Assembly (NCBI GenBank): GCA_027728065.1
Contig: JAQBVO010000002.1
Coordinates: forward strand, 1-64,000
Length of the DNA: 64,000 bases
Reading direction: 5' to 3'
Source of the DNA: Actinomycetota bacterium
GTDB lineage: Bacteria > Actinomycetota > Actinomycetes > Nanopelagicales > Nanopelagicaceae
Shown: in pieces, positions 56,392 to 64,000 of the stretch
Position numbering within the stretch: the first letter of the stretch is position 1
Layout: each line of letters opens with the position of its first letter
The notes under the pieces: model-generated
The model's input: the letters and a program-made list of their open reading frames with translations, nothing else
What the model was told of the DNA's origin: nothing
Database searches by the model: none
Made by a program: the position numbers and the translations under genes

Positions 56392-57732
56392 ATGGCACTC
56401 TTTGGTACCGATGGAATCCGTGGCGTAGCCAACTCTGATCTCACCGCTGAAATTGCACTCGATGTATGCGTGGCAGCTGCACATGTCCTAGTCGAAAGCT
56501 CATCTAATAAGGATCATCAGCCAACTGCAATCGTTGGACAGGATTCACGGGCATCGGGGGAGTTCTTAGAAGCTGCCGTTGTCGCAGGCTTAACAAGTGC
56601 TGGAATTAATGTTTATCGCGTTGGTGTGTTACCAACCCCTGCTATTGCATATTTAGTCGCTGAATCACGTGCTGATCTTGGCGTAATGATTAGCGCATCA
56701 CATAATCCAATGCCCGATAATGGAATCAAATTGTTTGCACGCGGTGGCGGCAAGTTAGATGATGCAATCGAAGCCCGTATTGAAGCGCGCATGGGTGAGG
56801 AGTGGAAGCGGCCAACCGGGCGTGGAGTTGGTAGAGCAATTGACGATAAGAGTGCAACGCAGCGCTATCTAAAGCATCTTTTAGCCTCGGTTCAAACCCC
56901 GATTAAAGGCTTGAAAGTAGTTGTTGACTGCGCAAATGGCGCATCATCCTTCGTAGCTCCGCAGGTCTACCGCCAGGCAGGTGCAGAAGTTGTCGCAATC
57001 TTTAATCATCCAGATGGCTGGAATATCAATCAGGAGTGCGGATCAACGCATCTTCACCAACTGCGTGCAGCGGTTATCAAAGAGGGCGCAGATGTTGGTA
57101 TCGCCCATGATGGAGATGCAGATCGTTGCTTAGCTATTGATGCTGCAGGAAATGAGATCGATGGCGACCATATCCTCACGATTCTAGCTAGAGGTTTCAA
57201 AGCTAGAGGTAAGTTAAAGGCGAACACCGTTGTCGCAACAGTCATGAGTAATTTGGGGTTCATGCATGCGATGAGAGATGCGGGTATCAAGGTTGTAACT
57301 ACCTCGGTCGGAGATCGCTATGTATTAGAAAATATGATTGCCAATGATTTCTCATTAGGTGGGGAGCAATCAGGTCATGTCATCATGCGCGATATAGCAA
57401 ATACTGGCGATGGGATTTTAACTGCTCTGCAGTTACTACAAGAGATTGTGCGTACAGGAAAGAGCCTGCAAGAGTTAGCGGCAACGATGGTGCGCTTCCC
57501 CCAGGTGCTCATCAATGTTAAAGATGTAGATAGAAGCAGACTCGATTCATCGACGGTAATTTCTGCTGCAGTACTCGATGCCCAAGAGCGACTAGGAGAT
57601 AGTGGACGAGTACTTCTTAGAGCATCTGGAACCGAAGCCCTTGTTAGAGTCATGGTTGAGGCGGCCAGTGATAGCCTTGCCGAAGATATTGCTAGATCAC
57701 TTGCAGATGTAGTCAAGGGCGAACTGGGGTAA
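56392..57732 (+). CDS. glmM: Phosphoglucosamine mutase
   Basis: MALFGTDGIRGVANSDLT; GVMISASHNPMPDNGIKLF; AHDGDADRCLAID. Confidence 0.97.
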   Translation: MALFGTDGIRGVANSDLTAEIALDVCVAAAHVLVESSSNKDHQPTAIVGQDSRASGEFLEAAVVAGLTSAGINVYRVGVLPTPAIAYLVAESRADLGVMISASHNPMPDNGIKLFARGGGKLDDAIEARIEARMGEEWKRPTGRGVGRAIDDKSATQRYLKHLLASVQTPIKGLKVVVDCANGASSFVAPQVYRQAGAEVVAIFNHPDGWNINQECGSTHLHQLRAAVIKEGADVGIAHDGDADRCLAIDAAGNEIDGDHILTILARGFKARGKLKANTVVATVMSNLGFMHAMRDAGIKVVTTSVGDRYVLENMIANDFSLGGEQSGHVIMRDIANTGDGILTALQLLQEIVRTGKSLQELAATMVRFPQVLINVKDVDRSRLDSSTVISAAVLDAQERLGDSGRVLLRASGTEALVRVMVEAASDSLAEDIARSLADVVKGELG

Positions 57733-57738
57733 TTAGAT

Positions 57739-59577
57739 ATGTGCGGAATTGTGGGTTATAGCGGACCACAATCTGCAGCGCTTCCTTTAATTCAGGGGCT
57801 TCGCCGGCTGGAATACCGGGGTTACGACTCTGCCGGAATCGCACTTGGAACGCCAGGGACCCTCTTCATTGAGAAGAAGGCTGGAAAGCTTTCAAATCTT
57901 GAAAACGCATTAGATGCATCGCTTCCAACTGTGCACTCTGGAATCGGTCATACCCGATGGGCTACACATGGTGGGCCTACCGATCGCAATGCTCATCCCC
58001 ACGTTGATAATGATGGCAAGTTAGCGGTGATTCACAATGGAATTATTGAGAACTATTCAGAGCTACGAGCAACACTGCAGGCACGCGGTCATAAGTTTTC
58101 ATCAGAGACAGATACCGAATCAGTTGCACACCTATTGAGCGATCTTCGTAAAGAGCACAAAGGTGATTTAGCCGGCGCGATGTGCGATGCGGTTAAGCTG
58201 CTTCGCGGCTCATTTACTTTGGTTGCAATTCATGCCGATAATCCAGATGTAGTCGTAGGTGTTCGCCGCAACTCACCATTGGTTGTTGGCCTTGGTAAGG
58301 GCGAAAACTTCATGGCCTCAGATGTTGCAGCCTTTATCGATTACACCAAGCGCGCCATTGAGCTTGGACAAGATGAGGTAGTAACAATGACACCGACATC
58401 TGTTGTCATTACCAATCTAAAAGGTGCGGTAATCGTTCCAAAAGAGTATGAGATCTCATGGGATGCAACGGCAGCGCAAAAGGGCGGGTTCAACCATTTT
58501 ATGCTCAAGGAGATATTTGAACAGCCTAAGGCCGTTGCCGATACCTTAATTGGCCGCTTGAGTGATAACAAGCAGATAGTTTTAGATGAGCTACACATGA
58601 GTATCGAGGAGATCCGTGCATTAAAGAAGATAACGGTGATTGCATGCGGTACTGCATACCACGCGGGAATGCTTGCAAAATATGCGATCGAAAAATGGGC
58701 TAAGATTCCAGTAGAGGTCGAAATTGCTAGTGAGTATCGCTATCGCGACCCGATTGTAGATCCCCAGACATTAGTAATTGCAATCTCTCAATCAGGTGAA
58801 ACGATGGATACGTTGATGGCCCTTCGCCATGCAAAGTCGGCGGGGGCTCGAGTTTTTGCAATCTGTAACACACACTCTTCAACTATCCCACGCGAATCTG
58901 ACGCGGTTTTATACACCCACGCCGGGCCTGAGATAGCCGTTGCCTCAACTAAAGCCTTTTTAACTCAGATAATCGCCGTCTATTTAATCGGCCTGCATCT
59001 GGCACAAATAAATGGAGCACTTAAAGATGTGCAGGTTGAAGAGTTATACAACGAACTTTTAGAGCTTCCAGGAAAGATTGAACAGATACTTCAGACCGCT
59101 GAACCACTGCGAGCGTTGACCCGAACTTTTGCTCACAACAACATCGTTCTATTCCTGGGTAGAAATATTGGATATCCCGTAGCGCTAGAGGGCGCACTTA
59201 AACTAAAAGAGCTTGCATATATTCACGCCGAAGGCTTTGCCGGTGGTGAGCTCAAGCATGGCCCAATCGCTTTAATCGATAGCGGGACACCCGTGATTGC
59301 AATCCTGCCTGTAGGAGATGAACATGGACTCAATGAAAAAATGTTAAGCAACATCCAAGAGGTCAAAGCCCGTGGTGCACGGGTTATTGTGATCACCGAA
59401 GAGGGCGCAAATATTGAAGGAGCTGAACACATTATTCGCATTCCAGTTGTGCCCGCACTCTTACAGCCCATACTTGCAACGGTTCCATTACAGCTCTTTG
59501 CCTATGAAATGGCGCTTGCACGTGGTAACGATGTTGATCAGCCTAGAAACTTGGCTAAATCCGTCACGGTTGAATAA
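57739..59577 (+). CDS. glmS: Glutamine--fructose-6-phosphate aminotransferase
   Basis: MCGIVGYSG; ACGTAYHAGMLAKY; two SIS domains; LAKSVTVE C-terminus. Confidence 0.98.
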   Translation: MCGIVGYSGPQSAALPLIQGLRRLEYRGYDSAGIALGTPGTLFIEKKAGKLSNLENALDASLPTVHSGIGHTRWATHGGPTDRNAHPHVDNDGKLAVIHNGIIENYSELRATLQARGHKFSSETDTESVAHLLSDLRKEHKGDLAGAMCDAVKLLRGSFTLVAIHADNPDVVVGVRRNSPLVVGLGKGENFMASDVAAFIDYTKRAIELGQDEVVTMTPTSVVITNLKGAVIVPKEYEISWDATAAQKGGFNHFMLKEIFEQPKAVADTLIGRLSDNKQIVLDELHMSIEEIRALKKITVIACGTAYHAGMLAKYAIEKWAKIPVEVEIASEYRYRDPIVDPQTLVIAISQSGETMDTLMALRHAKSAGARVFAICNTHSSTIPRESDAVLYTHAGPEIAVASTKAFLTQIIAVYLIGLHLAQINGALKDVQVEELYNELLELPGKIEQILQTAEPLRALTRTFAHNNIVLFLGRNIGYPVALEGALKLKELAYIHAEGFAGGELKHGPIALIDSGTPVIAILPVGDEHGLNEKMLSNIQEVKARGARVIVITEEGANIEGAEHIIRIPVVPALLQPILATVPLQLFAYEMALARGNDVDQPRNLAKSVTVE

Positions 59578-60245
59578 TGCAAAGACTCTTAGAAAACCGC
59601 CATGCGCAGATGAATCGCGCACTACGTTGGTCGATTTTACTGCTCGTTGGATTTCTCTTTATTACTCAACAAGTGATGACTAATGGTCCACTGGTGGCCT
59701 ATGACGAAGAGATCAACAGTCAATCCAAGCCACAGTTTGCTGGTTTTGCGGGTTTTATCCTGCGTCGCCTTGATGATTTAGGTCTGCGTGGATTAACTGC
59801 AACCACTCTTTTATTATCGGCGGTTTTTATCGCCTATAGATTCAAAACTTGGCGCCCCCTCAATCTCGCCCTGCTTTCACTCTTAGCTCTAAATCTAGTT
59901 GTCGGAACGGCTAAATTATTTTTGGGGCGTACAAAACCCCGTGATGGTTTTGATTTATTGCATGCAGGCGGTATGTCCTATCCAAGCGGACATGCATCTA
60001 ACGCCGTTTTATCATGGGGGATCTTGGCCTATTTAATTTATCGATATGCCCATGTAAACAGGTTTCAGGGACGTCTTGCAACTGCAGGAGTAGTTACTAT
60101 TTCTCTGACTATTTGTATCGTTTCACTCATTCGTCATACACATTGGTTCACAGATTTATTGGGCGGCCTTTTTATTGGAAGCGCATTATTGGTAGCAGTC
60201 ATTGCGCTAGATCGCTACGTTCCCTCAAAGAGCCAACTGCACTAG
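59577..60245 (+). CDS. PAP2-superfamily phosphatase
   Basis: [46 protein letters not shown]. Confidence 0.9.
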   Translation: MQRLLENRHAQMNRALRWSILLLVGFLFITQQVMTNGPLVAYDEEINSQSKPQFAGFAGFILRRLDDLGLRGLTATTLLLSAVFIAYRFKTWRPLNLALLSLLALNLVVGTAKLFLGRTKPRDGFDLLHAGGMSYPSGHASNAVLSWGILAYLIYRYAHVNRFQGRLATAGVVTISLTICIVSLIRHTHWFTDLLGGLFIGSALLVAVIALDRYVPSKSQLH

Positions 60246-60255
60246 ACTCATCGCC

Positions 60256-60600
60256 ATGATTGATGGAATCGGCATCGATGTCGTAGATATTGAGCGCTTC
60301 AAATCCTCACTCGATCGCACGCCAGGCCTTGTTGAAAAACTCTTTACTCCGGCAGAGCGCACCAAACCTGTTGCATCCCTTGCCGCCCGATTTGCCGCCA
60401 AAGAGGCGCTAGTCAAAGCTTTAAGTGCTCAAAAGGGTTTAGCGTGGCATGATGCCGAGATTTTAAATTTAGAAAATGGAAAGCCAGTTTTTTTATTTCG
60501 GGGGGCTATCGCCGATTTAATCGATGGCGCAGATGTGCATCTATCACTCTCACACGATGCCGGCATTGCATCTGCTGTGGTAATCATTCAGAGGCGCTAA
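60256..60600 (+). CDS. acpS: Holo-ACP synthase
   Basis: [41 protein letters not shown]. Confidence 0.96.
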   Translation: MIDGIGIDVVDIERFKSSLDRTPGLVEKLFTPAERTKPVASLAARFAAKEALVKALSAQKGLAWHDAEILNLENGKPVFLFRGAIADLIDGADVHLSLSHDAGIASAVVIIQRR

Positions 60601-61703
60601 TGGAGCATCGGGCAGAGGCACGCATTGACGCCAGCGCGATCGCATCTAATATCGCTCTGCTCAAAACCCTTAGTGGAGTTGATTTATTGGCCGTAGTCAA
60701 AGCCGATGCTTATGGACATGGTTTAGTTGAAACTGGATTAATTGCCGAGAAATCTGGCGCTGATTGGCTAGGTGTGGCTCTCCTGGAAGAGGCTATTGCA
60801 CTTCGTACCCATGGCATACAGATTCCTATTCTGGCCTGGCTACTTCCCCCAGGATCTGATTTTCGATCTGCACGCAGCCACGATATAGATGTAGCCGTCT
60901 CATCCATCGCCGCCTTTAAAGAGATAAGTGGATTAAAGTCAAAGATGCGCATCCATATCGAGCTCGATACCGGTATGACTCGCGGTGGTTTTTTGGATGA
61001 ATGGGATGAGTTGTTAGAGTTGGATTTCTCACAAGTTGAAGTAGTTGGAGTTTTTTCACATTTTGCCCGAGCAGATGAGCCCACTCAGAGACAGAATAGT
61101 GATCAACTTGCGCGCTTTAATACAATGATTGCCGACTTAGCGGCAATCGGTATTAACCCGCCTCTTAAACACCTTTCTAACTCTGCAGCAATATTGAAAA
61201 ACCACAGCGCAGCATTTACTATGGTGCGAGCCGGCATTGCCATGTATGGATTATCACCAGATATAAAGATGTTAGGAGATAGCAAGAGCCTAGGATTAAA
61301 ACCTGCAATGCAGCTGCGCGCAAAGCTACATCTTGTTAAAGAAGTATCTAAAGGATTACCAGTTGGCTATGGTGCAACGGCAGTTACTACCTCGCAAACA
61401 CTTCTTGGCGTTGTTGCAATGGGATATGCCGATGGAATTCCACGCATCGCACAGGGCGCTGGAGTATTTATTGATGGTCAGAGAGCAGCGATAATCGGGC
61501 GAGTATCGATGGATCAATTTGTTGTTGATTTAGGTCCAGATTCAAAGGCGGCCAGCGGGGACTGGGTCATAGTCTTTGGCGATGGCTCGCATGGTGAGTA
61601 CACGGCCGATGATTGGGGCGCGGCCTCTGGCAGTATCAACTATGAGATAGTGACACGAATTGGCCCTCGGGTCTCTAGAATCTACGCACCTCATGTCTAC
61701 TAA
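60600..61703 (+). CDS. alr: Alanine racemase
   Basis: LLAVVKADAYGHGLVE PLP lysine motif; VRAGIAMYGLSP; GRVSMDQFVVDLG. Confidence 0.96.
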   Translation: MEHRAEARIDASAIASNIALLKTLSGVDLLAVVKADAYGHGLVETGLIAEKSGADWLGVALLEEAIALRTHGIQIPILAWLLPPGSDFRSARSHDIDVAVSSIAAFKEISGLKSKMRIHIELDTGMTRGGFLDEWDELLELDFSQVEVVGVFSHFARADEPTQRQNSDQLARFNTMIADLAAIGINPPLKHLSNSAAILKNHSAAFTMVRAGIAMYGLSPDIKMLGDSKSLGLKPAMQLRAKLHLVKEVSKGLPVGYGATAVTTSQTLLGVVAMGYADGIPRIAQGAGVFIDGQRAAIIGRVSMDQFVVDLGPDSKAASGDWVIVFGDGSHGEYTADDWGAASGSINYEIVTRIGPRVSRIYAPHVY

Positions 61704-62457
61704 TACCTCAGCGCTGCGAGTCGAAGAAGTATCCATCTCTTTTGGCGGACTACGCGCCCTGAGTAATGTCTATCTTGAAATAGCTAAGAACGAGGTTGTT
61801 GGACTCATAGGTCCAAATGGCGCGGGTAAGACAACTTTATTTAACGCACTCTGTGGATTAGTAAAGCCAGATACAGGTAGTTTTTTTCTCGAGGGAGAAA
61901 AGCGAGATTTTCCGCGCACCGATAATTTAGTAGATCTAAATATTGCCCGCACATTACAAGGCGTTGGATTATTTCCAGAGCTTACAGTTTTAGAAAACGT
62001 CATGGTTGGCGCCCAACATTTAGCACAAACAGGTTTAATTTCTGCTGCTCTTGGGCGTAATACGAAAGATGAAAATAGAATTCGTGATAGAGCACGAGTA
62101 GCACTCGACCGTGTTTATGCCGGAACCTTAGCTAATCGCCGTGCCAATACACTCTCGTATCCAGATACTAAACGTGTAGCAATTGCACGCGCCCTTGTCA
62201 GCGAACCTAAGATTCTTATGCTCGATGAACCTGCAGGCGGACTTGGCACACACGATATAGAGTGGTTGAACTCACTGATCCACAATTTAAGTTCGCAGAT
62301 GTCTGTACTTTTAGTCGAACACCACATGGATGTTGTAATGAACGTATGCAGCAAACTATATGTTCTTAACTTCGGCGAAGTGATTGCAAGTGGTAGCGCT
62401 GAGAGTGTTCGCCGAGACCCAGCTGTAATCGCTGCATATTTAGGAACGGGTGCCTAA
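61693..62457 (+). CDS. Branched-chain amino-acid-type ABC transporter ATP-binding protein (LivG-like)
   Basis: GLIGPNGAGKTTLFNALCG; SYPDTKRVAIARALVSEPKILMLDEPAGGL. Confidence 0.9.
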   Translation: MSTNTSALRVEEVSISFGGLRALSNVYLEIAKNEVVGLIGPNGAGKTTLFNALCGLVKPDTGSFFLEGEKRDFPRTDNLVDLNIARTLQGVGLFPELTVLENVMVGAQHLAQTGLISAALGRNTKDENRIRDRARVALDRVYAGTLANRRANTLSYPDTKRVAIARALVSEPKILMLDEPAGGLGTHDIEWLNSLIHNLSSQMSVLLVEHHMDVVMNVCSKLYVLNFGEVIASGSAESVRRDPAVIAAYLGTGA

Positions 62458-63168
62458 ATGTCGCTCAATATCTCCAACCTAACAATTCATCACGGCGCAA
62501 TCTGTGCCATCAACTCAGTATCTCTAGCAGTTCCTACTGGAAAGTTAGCAGCGATTATTGGATCGAACGGTGCGGGTAAAACTACTTTGCTAAGAGCCAT
62601 CTCTGGTTTGAATAAACCCAGCCATGGAAAGATGAGCTGGATGGGTGAATCTATCCTGGATGAAAAACCTGAAAACTTAGTCCGCCGCGGGATTTCACAT
62701 GTATCTGAGGGAAAATCGGTGATTCCAGAGTTAACCGTCAAAGAGAATCTCGAGTTAGGCGCAATCTGGCGTCGAAATAAAAATGAGTTAAGTAGTTCGC
62801 TAGAGCAGGTCGTTACGACTTTTCCTCGCTTAGGCGAGAGATTGAGCCAGAGAGCCGATACCTTATCGGGCGGAGAGCGCCAGATGTTGGCTATTGGCCG
62901 TGCATTAATGTCAAAACCCCAATTATTATTGCTTGATGAGCCATCTCTAGGGTTGGCACCTTTAGTCGTCGAACAGATCTTTCAGAAGATACATGACCTA
63001 TCGACTTCCATGCGAATAACCATTGTATTAGTTGAACAAAATGCGGTCGGTGCACTTAAGATCGCAGATTTAGGAATAGTCTTAAACCTTGGAAAAGTTG
63101 TCGCCGTCGATCACGCCGATGCACTCATGGTCAACCCTGCTGTGCGCGCAGCGTATTTGGGGTATTAA
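62458..63168 (+). CDS. Branched-chain amino-acid-type ABC transporter ATP-binding protein (LivF-like)
   Basis: IIGSNGAGKTTLLRAISGL; LSGGERQMLAIGRALMSKPQLLLLDEPSLGLAP. Confidence 0.92.
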   Translation: MSLNISNLTIHHGAICAINSVSLAVPTGKLAAIIGSNGAGKTTLLRAISGLNKPSHGKMSWMGESILDEKPENLVRRGISHVSEGKSVIPELTVKENLELGAIWRRNKNELSSSLEQVVTTFPRLGERLSQRADTLSGGERQMLAIGRALMSKPQLLLLDEPSLGLAPLVVEQIFQKIHDLSTSMRITIVLVEQNAVGALKIADLGIVLNLGKVVAVDHADALMVNPAVRAAYLGY

Positions 63169-63170
63169 TC

Positions 63171-64000
63171 ATGCAACTACTAAACACTATTTTAATTGGC
63201 ATAACGGCAGGATCTATTTATTCACTGATGGCAATCGCATTTGTTTTAGTTTGGCGCAGCACTCGAGTTGTTAACTTTGCACAAGCAGGCATGGCACTAC
63301 TTTCAACATATATAGGTTATGAAGCAGTTACTCGGTTCGGTTCATTCTGGATTGCTCTTCCGGTTGCAATGCTAGGGGGAGCACTTTTCGCCGCACTGGT
63401 AGAAGTAATTTTAATGCGCTTATTGGTTAAACATGCATCCACTGGCCCCATCGCAGCCGTCGCACCGATAATTGCAACCCTTGGATTATTGGGATTAATT
63501 CGCTCAGTTATTGCAATGATTTGGGGCGGTCAAGATTTAAGAATTCTTCCACCAGTTTCTAATATGGGTTTTACCCTCAATGGAGAAACACTTGTCTTTT
63601 CCCCATTAAAACTTTTGATTTTAATTATAACACTTGTTTTGATGGCACTTCTGAGCCTGCTCTTTCAGCGCACTAATTTGGGTTTGTCTTTACGTGCTTC
63701 GGCCTATGCCCCTGAAATTTCAAGGCTTTCAGGGGTCCATGTTGATCTAATTCGAACCCTTGGTTGGGCTCTTGCTGGGGCCGCAGGTGCAGTTGCAGGC
63801 ATCTTTCAGACGGTCAATGGAAATGGAAACTTCTCTCCCGATTCAATTGAATTTGCACTGCTCTTAGTCTCTGGTTTTATTGCTGCAGTTATTGGTGGTC
63901 TTGACAGCTTGCTTGGTGCAGTGATTGGCGGAATGTTTTTAGGCATTGTTATTGCATTTGTTCTTATATATGTCAATACAAGTCTTTTTTTCATCGTACC
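63171..64000 (+). CDS. Branched-chain amino-acid-type ABC transporter permease (LivH-like), 3' end outside window
   Basis: ATG 63171 opens a frame to the window end: MQLLNTILIGITAGSIYSLMAIAFVLVWRSTRVVNFAQAGMALL...GLSLRASAYAPEISRLSGVHVDLIRTLGWALAGAAGAVAGI. Confidence 0.9.
   Translation, partial: MQLLNTILIGITAGSIYSLMAIAFVLVWRSTRVVNFAQAGMALLSTYIGYEAVTRFGSFWIALPVAMLGGALFAALVEVILMRLLVKHASTGPIAAVAPIIATLGLLGLIRSVIAMIWGGQDLRILPPVSNMGFTLNGETLVFSPLKLLILIITLVLMALLSLLFQRTNLGLSLRASAYAPEISRLSGVHVDLIRTLGWALAGAAGAVAGIFQTVNGNGNFSPDSIEFALLLVSGFIAAVIGGLDSLLGAVIGGMFLGIVIAFVLIYVNTSLFFIV

Overview
The window is actinobacterial chromosome. Gene order and an AT-leaning composition suggest a streamlined freshwater-type lineage (Nanopelagicales/acI-like); this taxonomic placement is inference. 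Most of it is the conserved transcription/translation super-cluster: rpmG-hadAB-murB-secE-nusG-rplKA-rplJL-rpoBC, then rpsLG-fusA-tuf, the S10/spc/alpha operons through truA, rplM-rpsI, and glmM-glmS-acpS-alr. Four tRNAs (Tyr, Thr, Met, Trp) are present. Accessory material includes: (i) a left edge with an Eco57I-like DNA methylase and a frameshifted tyrosine integrase; (ii) an mtnA / aldolase-SDR fusion / mtnK cluster bracketed by tRNA-Tyr and a 57-bp decayed copy of the tRNA 3' half, so it looks like a tRNA-integrated salvage islet; (iii) a polar amino-acid ABC transporter and a YeiH-like protein followed by a 40-codon remnant of a sugar-ABC permease; (iv) a tripartite tricarboxylate transporter plus MFS cassette inserted between map and infA, whose binding-protein gene has an in-frame TGA; (v) a liv-type ABC transporter at the right edge. 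The best candidates for follow-up are the salvage islet with its fused aldolase/dehydrogenase, the CysRS-tail/GT2 fusion next to murB, the TGA-interrupted TctC, and the rplA-rplJ attenuator with competing stems.
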